Part shown: positions 47,399 through 56,132 of the stretch, piece by piece | How positions within the stretch are numbered: the first letter of the stretch is position 1 | How the letters are laid out: every line of letters starts with the position of its first letter | Assembly (NCBI RefSeq): GCF_002843605.1 | Contig: NZ_CP025263.1 | Coordinates: 6,561,501-6,625,500, forward strand | DNA: 64,000 nucleotides | Origin: Pseudomonas sp. S09G 359 | Lineage (GTDB): Bacteria > Pseudomonadota > Gammaproteobacteria > Pseudomonadales > Pseudomonadaceae | Direction of reading: 5' to 3' | Program-made: the position numbers and the translations under genes | Notes under the pieces: generated by a model | What the model was told of the DNA's origin: nothing | What the model saw: only the letters and a program-made list of their open reading frames with translations | Databases searched by the model: none

Positions 47399-48684
47399 TC
47401 GACGCCCTCCGCCAATACAGTGATTTCAACCCGGCGATTGCGGGCGCGGCCTTCGGCTGTGCTGTTGGTGGCCAGCGGCTCGGTGTCGCTTCTGCCTTCG
47501 GCGCTGAAGCGCTCGCCCTGGCCGGTCTTGGCCGCGAGGATCTCCAGCACCGACTTGGCGCGCGCTTCCGACAACGCCCAGTTCGACGGGAAGCGCAGCG
47601 TGGCAATCGGGCGGTTGTCGCTGTGCCCGGTGACGCGCACCTGGCCCTTCACTTTGCGGATGGCATCGGCAATGCGCAGCATCAGCGGCTGGTAGTCATC
47701 AACAATGCTGGAACTGGCCGACGCGAATAACTCGTCGCCCCTGATAGTCACCACCGAGCGGTCGACTTTATCTTCCACCGCCACGCGACCGGCCTTGATG
47801 TCTTCGGCCAGGAAGCCGGCCAGGCGCGGCCGCTCAATGACTTTGGGCTGCGCCACCGGGCGGTCGATGGCTTGCACCGGGATCTCGCCCAAGGCGTGGA
47901 TATTCTTGAATACCGGTTCGGCATCCGATGCCAGCTTCATGCGCAAACCGAACAGCAACGCCAGCAGCAACGCCAGGCCGATGGCCACGGCGATCCACGG
48001 CGGCATGAATTGCGCCAGGCGATCCCGCGCCACGGTCACGCCACGCCAATGCGGCGACAGCTCCCGCTCGTGCTCGCCACGGGCGCTGCGAATGGCGGCG
48101 GCAGTGCGCTCGCGCAGGGCTTCCAAGTGGCTGCGGCCATCATTCATCACGCGGTAGCGGCCTTCGAAACCCAGGCACATGCACAGGTACAACAGCTCCA
48201 GCAGGTACAGGCGCTCGCGTGGGCTTTGCAGGCAATGGTCGAGTAACTGGAAGACCTTTTCGCCGCCCCAGGCTTCGTTATGCACGGTGATCAGCAGGCT
48301 CTGCTTGCCCCAATCGCTGGTGCTGCCCCAGGGCGTGCTGAGCACCGCTTCATCGAGAGCGGTGCACAGCGCGTAACGCGCCAGCAGCACTTCGTTGCGC
48401 GCCACGCCGGCGGCTTCGGCGCGCTCTTCGAACTGGCGCAGGTAGGCCAGCAATTGCGCGCGCAGGCTCGCCGGCGCCGGGTGCGCGATGGTGTTGCGCA
48501 GGCGCGTCAGCAAGGCCAACAGCGGGCCGGCGGCGCTTTCCAGCGGGTTCAGGCCCTGGCTTTTGCCGGTGAGCATCGGCGCGGCCGGCATCGCCAGCGG
48601 CGAAGGTTCGGCACGCACAGGTTCCGGCGCGCGGCCACCCGGGCGCGGCATGAACTGGGTGCGGTCATCATCATTGGGATGCAT
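47395..48684 (-). CDS. tssL: T6SS membrane-complex protein TssL with OmpA domain
   Basis: A 429-aa protein: cytoplasmic IcmH/DotU domain (about 40-220, LARYALCTALDEAVLSTPWG), one membrane helix (WIAVAIGLALLLALLFGL), and a C-terminal OmpA-like peptidoglycan-binding domain (about 300-425, VRVTGHSDNRPIATLRFPSN, GRARNRRVEITV). The fused OmpA domain is typical of evolved TssL of H1-type systems; it anchors the membrane complex to the cell wall. tssK ends six bases upstream of its start. Confidence 0.95.
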   Translation of the reverse strand: MHPNDDDRTQFMPRPGGRAPEPVRAEPSPLAMPAAPMLTGKSQGLNPLESAAGPLLALLTRLRNTIAHPAPASLRAQLLAYLRQFEERAEAAGVARNEVLLARYALCTALDEAVLSTPWGSTSDWGKQSLLITVHNEAWGGEKVFQLLDHCLQSPRERLYLLELLYLCMCLGFEGRYRVMNDGRSHLEALRERTAAAIRSARGEHERELSPHWRGVTVARDRLAQFMPPWIAVAIGLALLLALLFGLRMKLASDAEPVFKNIHALGEIPVQAIDRPVAQPKVIERPRLAGFLAEDIKAGRVAVEDKVDRSVVTIRGDELFASASSSIVDDYQPLMLRIADAIRKVKGQVRVTGHSDNRPIATLRFPSNWALSEARAKSVLEILAAKTGQGERFSAEGRSDTEPLATNSTAEGRARNRRVEITVLAEGVE

Positions 48685-48690
48685 CGCGGT

Positions 48691-50025
48691 TTATCCTCGG
48701 ATCGCCCAGAAGGCCAGGTTCAAACCCGGGAACTGCCCGGCGATATGGAAGGCAAAACCGCCGGAGTTGTTCAGTTGCTGCCAGTGCTCGCTGCCACGGT
48801 CCAACTCGTAATAGGTGCTGCCGGCGTGGTACGGGATCTGGCGTGGCGCCACCGGCAACGGCAGCAGGCCGATGCCCGGCAGTTGCAGGTTGACCATGTC
48901 GCGGATGTGCTCCACCGAGCCGACCTTGCTTTGCTGGCCGAAGCGCGAGCGCAGGGTTTCGCCGGGTACATCGGCGCGCACCACCAGGATGAAACTGGCG
49001 CTGTCGAGCAGGGTTTTGTCGGCGAGCATGGCCACGTGGATGCCGTAGGCTTTTTCGACAATCGGGATCGGCGTGGCCTTGCTGTCGATCAGCATTGACA
49101 GCGCTTCACGCAGGGCCGCCATCACCGGGGCGAAGCTCAGGGCCAGGTCGTCGTGCTGGTACTGCGGGTATTCCTGGGGGCGCCGGCCAGCGGTGGAAAA
49201 AGTCGAGAACTCACCGGCCAGGCTCACCAGTTCGCTGAACAAGCGCTCCGGATGCAGCGGGCTCAACTGGCTCAAATGCTGGATCAGCGGCTGCGCCCGG
49301 TTGACCAGTTGCAGCAGCATGAAGTCGGCGATTTCCGACGCGCCGCCCGCGCCCGAGGCGACCACACGGCCGGCCAGGGCTTCGCCGCGCTGGTGCAGCA
49401 GGCCAAGCAGCTCGCTGCGAAAGGCCGTCAGCGACTTGCTCGCAGCCACGTCCAACACCGGCGGGATGTAAGAGTCATCCAGCACCAGGGCGCGGTCGGC
49501 GCGTTTTTCCTTGATGCGCACCAGGCCCACGGCCGCGTAATCGCTGATGCCATCCTGGGCGGTCAACAGGCGCAGGGCACGCGAACCCACGGCCACTGGC
49601 GCGCGGTTTTCGAACGGCGCGTTGTCGTCACGGACTTCGCGCACCTGGCTCACGTAACGCGCGGCTTCCAGGGGCTCGCCCTCATCCACCGTGTCACGGG
49701 CGCCGGCGCGCTTGAGCGGCAAAGCGAGGTAAACCAGGCCGTCGCGCAGGCTGTCGTCAATATTCAGCGGGCTCGGCGCCAGGTCATCCTGGGGAATATT
49801 GAACGGCGTGCCGTCGGGCAACAGGCCGCGCGCCGACACGATTGCCAGCTTGCCCTGGGTCAACAGGCCCTGGTCGATCAGCAGTTCGGAGAAGCCCCAA
49901 CTGCCTGCGGACAACGGGCGGCTGCGGGCGTCGATCAGGTTTTCCAGGTAACGGTCATGCTGCTGGAAGTGCTGCGTTCCGATGAACATGCCTTCCGACC
50001 AGACCACGCGATTGTTCCAGGACAT
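48691..50025 (-). CDS. tssK: T6SS baseplate adaptor TssK
   Basis: A 444-aa cytoplasmic trimeric protein that connects the baseplate with TssL/TssM. It starts MSWNNRVVWSEGMFIGTQHFQQHDRY, the characteristic TssK/ImpJ N-terminus, and continues to the C-terminal neck/receptor region ending HIAGQFPGLNLAFWAIRG. The start at 50025 gives the same length as P. aeruginosa TssK1; the frame is open to 50097 but that overlaps tssJ. Confidence 0.95.
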   Translation of the reverse strand: MSWNNRVVWSEGMFIGTQHFQQHDRYLENLIDARSRPLSAGSWGFSELLIDQGLLTQGKLAIVSARGLLPDGTPFNIPQDDLAPSPLNIDDSLRDGLVYLALPLKRAGARDTVDEGEPLEAARYVSQVREVRDDNAPFENRAPVAVGSRALRLLTAQDGISDYAAVGLVRIKEKRADRALVLDDSYIPPVLDVAASKSLTAFRSELLGLLHQRGEALAGRVVASGAGGASEIADFMLLQLVNRAQPLIQHLSQLSPLHPERLFSELVSLAGEFSTFSTAGRRPQEYPQYQHDDLALSFAPVMAALREALSMLIDSKATPIPIVEKAYGIHVAMLADKTLLDSASFILVVRADVPGETLRSRFGQQSKVGSVEHIRDMVNLQLPGIGLLPLPVAPRQIPYHAGSTYYELDRGSEHWQQLNNSGGFAFHIAGQFPGLNLAFWAIRG

Positions 50026-50041
50026 GGGGGCTCCGATTGCG

Positions 50042-50548
50042 TTATTGGGCAGGGCTGGATGGGGAAACCACGACATCGGCGCGCACGGCACGTACATCGA
50101 GGCTGATCTGGTATTCGGTGTATTGGCGCGGCGGCACGCTGATCACCGTGCGCCATTGCGCGCGGTCCAGCTCGCGGTAACCCACCAGCAAGCCGATCTG
50201 GCGGGTGGACGGGTCGAGGTCGCGCTGGATGCTCAGTTGCTGGCCGGGTTGCACCATCACTTCGTCCTGGTCCAGCAGGTCCAGGCCGAGGGTGGATTGC
50301 GCGCGGTCAGCCAGGGCGAAGTAGTCGGAACGGCCGAAGGTGGCGGCGTTTTTCAGTTCGAAGATGCGCACCCGCACCGGCGCGGCCTGGCCGTTGGCGC
50401 CGGGGTTAAGCCCGGCAATCGCGTGGAAGTGCAGCTCGACGGCGGCAGTGTCCGCGTCTGCTTCGGCGGCGGCTTCGGGTTTGGCGGTGTCGTTGGCACA
50501 CGCCGTCAGCAGCAGTGTGGCAACTGCGAGTAAAAACCTGGGAATCAT
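50042..50548 (-). CDS. tssJ: T6SS outer-membrane lipoprotein TssJ
   Basis: A 168-aa lipoprotein (signal MIPRFLLAVATLLLTAC, lipid Cys17) with the transthyretin-like SciN domain: VELHFHAIAGLNP, VRVRIFELKNAATF, and LVGYRELDRAQWRTVI. It anchors TssM at the outer membrane. It lies between fha1 and tssK as in HSI-I. Length and lipobox are normal. Confidence 0.94.
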   Translation of the reverse strand: MIPRFLLAVATLLLTACANDTAKPEAAAEADADTAAVELHFHAIAGLNPGANGQAAPVRVRIFELKNAATFGRSDYFALADRAQSTLGLDLLDQDEVMVQPGQQLSIQRDLDPSTRQIGLLVGYRELDRAQWRTVISVPPRQYTEYQISLDVRAVRADVVVSPSSPAQ

Positions 50549-50600
50549 CCTGCGTCCTCAATGACGTACTTAGCTATCCGTTAGATCCATGTAGTGCGGG

Positions 50601-51908
50601 TCAGCGACGTTGGCGTGCGCTGTGTTCTTCGTAGGCTCGGCTGAATTCGCGGCCGAACAGGTCCTGGAAATCTTCCTGGGCCTCGCGGGAAATATTGCTG
50701 TAAAGCTCAGTGAACTGCTGCCAGTACTGGGCCTGGCGCGAGCCGTTGAAAATACTCGAGAGCCCGCCGGGCTTGCCCATGCGCTCTTCCAACTGCGCCG
50801 GTTCAAAGCGTGTGAGCAGGTGTTTGATCGCCGCTTCAACCCCGGCCATCACGGCCAACTGGTGGGCGCGCAAGTCGTCGAAACTGTCGCGCACGGCCGC
50901 GTCCGGCGCCATAAACGCTTGGTTGCCGTGGCGAAGCAGCAGCAACAAGGCTTCGTCGGCGTTCGGGGCAAATTTCAACGGGTTGTTTTCGGCGGGCTGG
51001 ATCATCGTCTGCTGCATGCGGAACTCGCCCTTGAGGCTGGCACGGGCACGCAACACGTCGATCAGGCCTTCGACCATCAGCCGGTAGCTGCGGCCGATGC
51101 TTTCCATCTGGGCTTCTGCCTGGACCTTGTCCAGACGCAGCTGGTCCAGGCCGGCACCCCGCAGGAAGGCTTGCAGCAGGTCAGGTTGTTGCTGGGTATC
51201 GGCGACCGCTTCGACCACGGGTGGCGGCTGGATGACGGGCGGCGGTGGCGCAGGTGGCGGCGCGACCGGCGCGGGTGTGTCGCCAAACAGGTCCCAGTCT
51301 TCGGGAATCACCGAGCCTGCGACCGGCGTTTTTTCCACGGCGACTGGCGTTGGCGGGCGGAAATCGTGCTGCTCGGAAGGCACGTGGTCCGGCACGGTCG
51401 GCGGCGGCACGGCGGTGGGGCTGAGGAAGTCGAACAGGTCCGGCAGCGTGTCCATCGACGACGCACCGTGGAAATGCGGCGCGATTACCGGCGTGGCCAC
51501 AGGCTTGCTCGCCACGGCGCCCATCAAGGCTTCAAAGCTGTTCGGCGATTCACCGGCAAAGGGCTGGCTATCGATGGCCTGCACGTTGAAGTCGATACGC
51601 GCCTGGATCTCGTAATCGCCGATGCGGATCAACTCGCCATCTTGCAGGGGTTCGCTGTTACCTCTACGCAAACGAATAGCGGCGTTGACCAGCTCCACAC
51701 CGTTTGTACTGTTATCGGTTAAATAATAACGGCCATCTTTGTATTGAATAACGCAATGTTGCGAAGACACCAGGCGCTCAGGGTCCGGCAATACCCAGTC
51801 ATTATCCGAGCTGCGGCCGATAGCCATCGAGCCCTGGTTCATGGACTTTTCGGCGCATTGCCCAGGGGTGATTTTGTGATAACTAGTGATAGTCAAACAC
51901 AGCGACAT
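50601..51908 (-). CDS. fha1: T6SS FHA-domain protein Fha1 (TagH)
   Basis: A 435-aa cytoplasmic scaffold with an N-terminal forkhead-associated domain (about residues 25-100: AIGRSSDNDWVLPD, VSSQHCVIQYKDGRYYLTDNSTNGVELN-like), a Pro-rich linker (about 200-240) and a C-terminal TagH/ImpI domain (PGGLSSIFNGSRQAQYWQQFTEL). PpkA phosphorylates this protein to promote H1-T6SS assembly, and PppA and TagF oppose it. First gene of the minus-strand operon. An AAGGAGG ribosome site lies upstream. Confidence 0.93.
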   Translation of the reverse strand: MSLCLTITSYHKITPGQCAEKSMNQGSMAIGRSSDNDWVLPDPERLVSSQHCVIQYKDGRYYLTDNSTNGVELVNAAIRLRRGNSEPLQDGELIRIGDYEIQARIDFNVQAIDSQPFAGESPNSFEALMGAVASKPVATPVIAPHFHGASSMDTLPDLFDFLSPTAVPPPTVPDHVPSEQHDFRPPTPVAVEKTPVAGSVIPEDWDLFGDTPAPVAPPPAPPPPVIQPPPVVEAVADTQQQPDLLQAFLRGAGLDQLRLDKVQAEAQMESIGRSYRLMVEGLIDVLRARASLKGEFRMQQTMIQPAENNPLKFAPNADEALLLLLRHGNQAFMAPDAAVRDSFDDLRAHQLAVMAGVEAAIKHLLTRFEPAQLEERMGKPGGLSSIFNGSRQAQYWQQFTELYSNISREAQEDFQDLFGREFSRAYEEHSARQRR

Positions 51909-51912
51909 CTTG

Positions 51913-51920
51913 CCTCCTTG
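51913..51920 (-). promoter_or_regulatory. fha1 ribosome site with RsmA/CsrA-like motif
   Basis: On the minus strand CAAGGAGG fits the CANGGANG core of RsmA/RsmE sites and is also the Shine-Dalgarno sequence of fha1. H1-T6SS is known to be repressed by RsmA in P. aeruginosa. Because ribosome sites are naturally GGA-rich, the match alone is weak. Confidence 0.4.
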
Positions 51921-52190
51921 CTGATACTTCGCGCGCAGTCGATTCCCGGGACAGCGGTTCCCGAGAGTTCCCCATCAGGTCGTGCAATCGACCTTCCACA
52001 GCCTGCCAATGCCAGCATGATCGCTGATCTTAACTGGGCTGCATGACAAAAATCCTATCCCGGTGCGCCATTCGACCCACCAGTCGCGCGGGTTGTTAAG
52101 CACCGCACATCTGTCACAGAGGGCGAATAGCTTACCTTGACAAGGCGTAAGTACTACACCAAAAATGCACAACTTCTTGCATTGCAGTGG

Positions 52191-52206
52191 TGGCACATTA
52201 GTGGCA
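52191..52206 (+). promoter_or_regulatory. Sigma-54-like -24/-12 promoter upstream of tssA
   Basis: TGGCACATTAGTGGCA has the GG and GC dinucleotides ten bases apart, as required, and differs from TGGCAC-N5-TTGCA at one base. Predicted transcription start is about 52217, 86 bp before tssA. No enhancer-binding protein gene lies within the window. Confidence 0.55.
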
Positions 52207-52302
52207 TCGCAATTATATGACCAAGAAAACATGCAAAGTTCCTCGCGCAACTAATGCATGCTTTGCCCGCCATCTAACGGGCTGATAGGGAGATCAAATT
52301 CA

Positions 52303-53322
52303 GTGGATGTGCCGTTGCTGCTCGCCGCCGTTTCCGCGAACTCGCCTTGTGGCGAAGACATGGAATATGACGCGCAATTTCTTCAACTTGAGCGTGATGC
52401 CAAGGGTCAGCCCGAGCGCAGCATGGGCGACTCGATCCTGCCCGCTGAGCCGCCGGAATGGCGCAGCATCCAGCAGCAAAGCCTCGACCTGTTGCAGCGC
52501 AGCAAAGACCTGCGCATCACCCATTTTCTGTTGCAAAGCTCCCTCGCGCTCCAGGGCGTAGCCGGGCTGGCCGACGTCCTGACGCTGATCAACGCGCTGC
52601 TGCGCGAGTACTGGACCGACCTGCACCCGCGCCTGGATGCCGACGACGATAACGACCCCACCGTGCGCATCAACGCCCTCTCCGGCTTGACCAGCGACGC
52701 TACCATCCGCCTGCTGCGCGAAAGCATCCTCACGCGCTCGCGCACCTTCGGCCCGGTGACCCTGCGCGCGGCCCTCAACGCCAGCGGCCTGATGAGTTTC
52801 CCCGATGAGCAATTGGGTGCCCAACAGCTAAACGCCGCGTTCCTCGACAGCGACCCCGAGCAGCTGCAAGCCACCCGCGATGCCCTGGGCGCAGCGCGAG
52901 CTGCCTGCGAGGCCATCGAGCAGCAGGTCAACGATCAAGTCGGTTCCGCCCAGGGCGTGGACCTCACCACCTTGAAGCAGCCGCTCAAGCAGGCGCTGCA
53001 GATCCTCAACCAAGCGGTGCCTGGCACCGACAGCAGCAGCGAACCCGAGGCCGTCAGTGACGACAATGCCCCCTCGGTCGACTTCGCTGCCGCCCCCGCA
53101 GCACCGCGCCCGGTGGGCGACATCGCCAACCGTGATGACGTGCTGCGCAGCCTCGACAAGATCCTTGCGTACTACACCCGGCACGAGCCTTCGAGCCCAC
53201 TGCCGGTGCTGTTGAACCGGGCGAAGAATCTGGTGCATGCCGATTTCGCGGCCATCGTGCGCAATCTGATTCCCGACGGCATGTCCCAATTTGAAAACCT
53301 GCGTGGCCCGGACGGCGAGTAA
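52303..53322 (+). CDS. tssA: T6SS cap/baseplate protein TssA
   Basis: A 339-aa protein with the ImpA N-terminal domain (MDVPLLLAAVSANSPCGEDMEY to about 130) and a C-terminal region that forms the ring capping the growing sheath (DVLRSLDKILAYYTRHEPSSPLPVLLNRAKNLV). Start chosen as GTG at 52303, with AGGGAG about nine bases upstream; an ATG at 52258 would add 15 atypical residues. First gene of the plus-strand operon. Length is near PAO1 TssA1 (344). Confidence 0.93.
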   Translation: MDVPLLLAAVSANSPCGEDMEYDAQFLQLERDAKGQPERSMGDSILPAEPPEWRSIQQQSLDLLQRSKDLRITHFLLQSSLALQGVAGLADVLTLINALLREYWTDLHPRLDADDDNDPTVRINALSGLTSDATIRLLRESILTRSRTFGPVTLRAALNASGLMSFPDEQLGAQQLNAAFLDSDPEQLQATRDALGAARAACEAIEQQVNDQVGSAQGVDLTTLKQPLKQALQILNQAVPGTDSSSEPEAVSDDNAPSVDFAAAPAAPRPVGDIANRDDVLRSLDKILAYYTRHEPSSPLPVLLNRAKNLVHADFAAIVRNLIPDGMSQFENLRGPDGE

Positions 53323-53376
53323 ACCGCCAGGCCATGCAGTAACAACACCGTCGCTCAAGCGACCAGGAGCAGCAAC

Positions 53377-53883
53377 GTGGCGAAGCAAAGTTCTCAGAAA
53401 TTCATCGCGCGCAACCGCGCGCCTCGAGTGCAGATCGAGTACGACGTCGAGCTTTATGGCGCCGAGAAAAAGGTCCAACTGCCCTTCGTGATGGGTGTGA
53501 TGGCCGACCTCGCCGGCAAGCCTGCCGAGCCTCTGGCCCCGGTGGCTGACCGCAAGTTCCTTGAAGTGGACGTCGACAACTTCGACTCGCGCCTCAAGGC
53601 CATGCAGCCGCGCGTGGCGTTCCACGTACCGAATGAGCTGACCGGCGAAGGCAACCTGAGCCTGGACATCACCTTCGAAAGCATGGACGACTTCAGCCCG
53701 GCCGCCGTGGCCCGCAAGGTCGACTCGCTGAACCAGCTGCTCGAAGCCCGCACCCAGTTGGCCAACCTGCTGACCTACATGGACGGCAAGACCGGCGCTG
53801 AAGAAATCATCATGAAGGCAATCAAGGACCCGGCACTGCTTCAGGCACTTGCCAGCGCGCCGAAGCCTGCAGGGGACCAATAA
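53377..53883 (+). CDS. tssB: T6SS contractile sheath small subunit TssB
   Basis: A 168-aa sheath protein (VipA/ImpB). It starts with GTG at 53377 preceded by CAGGAG; conserved blocks are RNRAPRVQIEYDVELYGAEKK, LPFVMGVMADL and DNFDSRLKAMQPRVAFHVPN. It forms the sheath with TssC. tssC begins three bases after its stop. Confidence 0.96.
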   Translation: MAKQSSQKFIARNRAPRVQIEYDVELYGAEKKVQLPFVMGVMADLAGKPAEPLAPVADRKFLEVDVDNFDSRLKAMQPRVAFHVPNELTGEGNLSLDITFESMDDFSPAAVARKVDSLNQLLEARTQLANLLTYMDGKTGAEEIIMKAIKDPALLQALASAPKPAGDQ

Positions 53884-53885
53884 TC

Positions 53886-55382
53886 ATGACCGACAATACC
53901 GCCCGCGAAGGCAGCCAGATCCTGGGTGCCACCGAGGAAGCCAGCGAGTTCGCCAACCTGCTGTTGCAAGAGTTCAAGCCCAAGACCGAACGTGCCCGCG
54001 AAGCCGTGGAAACTGCCGTGCGCACCTTGGCTGAACAGGCCTTGGCGCAAACCGACCTGGTGTCCAATGACGCGATCAAGTCGATCGAATCGATCATCGC
54101 CGCCATCGACGCCAAGCTCACTGCCCAGGTCAACCAGATCATCCACCACCAGGACTTCCAGCAGCTGGAAAGCGCCTGGCGTGGCCTGCACTATCTGGTC
54201 AACAACACCGAGAGCGATGAGCAGCTGAAGATTCGCGTGCTCAACATCTCCAAGCCGGACCTGCACAAGACCCTGAAGAAATTCAAGGGCACCGCGTGGG
54301 ACCAGAGCCCGATCTTCAAGAAGATGTACGAAGAAGAATACGGCCAGTTCGGCGGCGAACCTTACGGCTGCCTGGTCGGCGACTACTACTTCGACCAGTC
54401 CCCTCCGGACGTGGAGCTGCTGGGCGAACTGTCGAAAGTCTGCGCGGCGATGCACGCCCCGTTCATCGCTGCGGCCTCGCCGACCGTGATGGGCATGGGC
54501 TCGTGGCAGGAACTGTCGAACCCGCGCGACCTGACCAAGATTTTCACCACCCCGGAATACGCCGGCTGGCGCTCGCTGCGTGAATCGGAAGACTCGCGCT
54601 ACATCGGCCTGACCATGCCGCGCTTCCTGGCGCGCCTGCCGTATGGCGCCAAGACTGACCCGGTAGAAGCCTTCGCCTTCGAAGAGAACACCGACGGCGC
54701 CGACAGCTCCAAGTACACCTGGGCCAACGCGGCCTACGCGATGGCGGTGAACATCAACCGTTCGTTCAAACACTACGGCTGGTGCTCGCGCATCCGTGGC
54801 GTGGAGTCCGGCGGTGAAGTGGAAAACCTGCCGGCGCACACGTTCCCTACCGATGACGGTGGCGTGGACATGAAGTGCCCGACCGAAATCGCCATCAGCG
54901 ACCGCCGTGAAGCGGAGCTGGCGAAGAACGGTTTCATGCCGCTGCTGCACAAGAAAAACACCGACTTCGCCGCGTTCATTGGCGCGCAGTCGCTGCAAAA
55001 ACCGGCCGAATACGACGACCCGGACGCCACCGCCAACGCCAACCTGGCCGCACGCCTGCCGTACCTGTTCGCCACCTGCCGTTTCGCCCACTACTTGAAG
55101 TGCATCGTGCGCGACAAGATCGGTTCCTTCAAAGAGAAGGACGAGATGCAGCGCTGGTTGCAGGACTGGATCCTCAACTACGTCGACGGCGACCCGGCGC
55201 ACTCCACCGAAACCACCAAGGCCCAGCACCCGTTGGCCGCCGCCGAAGTGATCGTGGAAGACGTCGAAGGCAACCCGGGGTACTACAACTCCAAGTTCTA
55301 CCTGCGCCCGCACTACCAGCTCGAAGGGCTGACCGTGTCGCTGCGCCTGGTATCGAAGCTGCCTTCGGCGAAAAGCGCCTAA
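53886..55382 (+). CDS. tssC: T6SS contractile sheath large subunit TssC
   Basis: A 498-aa sheath protein (VipB/ImpC). Conserved sequence includes IIHHQDFQQLESAWRGLHYLV, MYEEEYGQFGGEPYGCLVGDY and the C-terminal YLRPHYQLEGLTVSLRLVSKLP. Contraction of the TssB/C sheath drives Hcp, VgrG and effectors out of the cell. About 180 bp separate it from hcp, the largest gap in this operon, and that gap contains a nested REPIN. Confidence 0.97.
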   Translation: MTDNTAREGSQILGATEEASEFANLLLQEFKPKTERAREAVETAVRTLAEQALAQTDLVSNDAIKSIESIIAAIDAKLTAQVNQIIHHQDFQQLESAWRGLHYLVNNTESDEQLKIRVLNISKPDLHKTLKKFKGTAWDQSPIFKKMYEEEYGQFGGEPYGCLVGDYYFDQSPPDVELLGELSKVCAAMHAPFIAAASPTVMGMGSWQELSNPRDLTKIFTTPEYAGWRSLRESEDSRYIGLTMPRFLARLPYGAKTDPVEAFAFEENTDGADSSKYTWANAAYAMAVNINRSFKHYGWCSRIRGVESGGEVENLPAHTFPTDDGGVDMKCPTEIAISDRREAELAKNGFMPLLHKKNTDFAAFIGAQSLQKPAEYDDPDATANANLAARLPYLFATCRFAHYLKCIVRDKIGSFKEKDEMQRWLQDWILNYVDGDPAHSTETTKAQHPLAAAEVIVEDVEGNPGYYNSKFYLRPHYQLEGLTVSLRLVSKLPSAKSA

Positions 55383-55404
55383 ACATCGGATGAGCTAGCT
55401 CTTC

Positions 55405-55525
55405 TGTGGGAGGGGGCTTGTGTGGGAGCGGGCATGCTCGCGAATACGGTGGGTCAGTCGAAACATCTTAGGCTGATACACCGCTTTCGCGAGCAAGCCC
55501 GCTCCCACACAAGCGGACTCCCACA
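55405..55525. repeat. Nested REPIN between tssC and hcp
   Basis: An outer GGGGGC-type pair (55405-55422 and 55508-55525, three mismatches) encloses a GCGGGC-type REPIN with arms 55421-55444 and 55486-55509 starting TGTGGGAGCGGGC. The spacer carries GGTCAGTCGAAACATC and GGCTGATACACCGC, like other REPINs of the window. It would fold into a long hairpin in the T6SS mRNA. Confidence 0.9.
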
Positions 55526-55553
55526 CAAACCATATCAAGTGGCAAGCGCCACA

Positions 55554-55560
55554 CAGGGAG
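55554..55560 (+). promoter_or_regulatory. hcp ribosome site with RsmA-like motif
   Basis: CAGGGAG, five bases before the hcp ATG, is the Shine-Dalgarno sequence and has the CANGGA core of RsmA/RsmE sites. A short GTGGC/GCCAC hairpin (about 55539-55552) lies just upstream. Confidence 0.35.
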
Positions 55561-55565
55561 AAAAC

Positions 55566-56054
55566 ATGGCTGTTGATATTTTCATCAAGATCGGCGACAT
55601 CAAGGGCGAGTCCATGGACAAGGCCCACAAGGACGAAATCGACGTGCTGAACTGGAGCTGGGGCATGGCCCAGTCCGGCAATATGCACGTGGGCGGTGGC
55701 GGCGGTGCAGGCAAGGTGAATATCCAGGACCTGTCGCTGACCAAGTACGTCGACAAGGCCTCGCCGAACCTGATGATGCACTGCGCCAGCGGCAAGCACA
55801 TCGACAAGGTCAAGCTCACCGTGCGCAAGGCCGGTGGCGAGAGCCAGGTCGAGTACATGGTGATCAACCTGGAAGAAGTGCTGGTGACGTCCCTGAGCAC
55901 CGGCGGTTCGGGCAGCGATGACCGCCTGACCGAAAACGTCACCCTGAACTTCGCCCAAGTGATGGTCGACTACCAGCCGCAGAAAGCCGACGGCACCAAA
56001 GACGGCGGCGCGATCAAGTTTGGCTGGAACATCCGTTCCAACACCAAGCGCTGA
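55566..56054 (+). CDS. hcp: T6SS tube protein Hcp
   Basis: A 162-aa protein forming the hexameric rings of the inner tube and carrying small effectors. It starts MAVDIFIKIGDIKGESMDKAHKDEIDVLNWSWGM and has VNIQDLSLTKYVDKASPNLMMHCASGKHIDKV, matching Hcp1 of P. aeruginosa in length and sequence. The start at 55566 has AGGGAG upstream; the frame is open to 55422 through REP DNA and is not coding there. Confidence 0.97.
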   Translation: MAVDIFIKIGDIKGESMDKAHKDEIDVLNWSWGMAQSGNMHVGGGGGAGKVNIQDLSLTKYVDKASPNLMMHCASGKHIDKVKLTVRKAGGESQVEYMVINLEEVLVTSLSTGGSGSDDRLTENVTLNFAQVMVDYQPQKADGTKDGGAIKFGWNIRSNTKR

Positions 56055-56132
56055 TAGCCCTTGGGGCCGTGGCCTCGCGCTGCGGCCCCATACTTCTTGT
56101 TCCTTTCGCAACCCGTCCGTGGAGCTGCTTTG

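Larger units (their letters stand above)
51909..52302. other. T6SS divergent control region (394 bp)
   Basis: No gene is seen. It separates the fha1 operon (-) and the tssA operon (+). It is more AT-rich from 52130 on. Visible elements are a sigma-70-like TTGACA at 52137-52142 with a weak AAAAAT 18 bp later, a sigma-54-like element at 52191-52206, and GGA-containing ribosome sites at both ends. Confidence 0.8.

Noticed and set aside
55422..55565. Upstream extension of the hcp reading frame
   Set aside because: It runs through REPIN DNA; Hcp family proteins start at MAVDIFIKI (55566).
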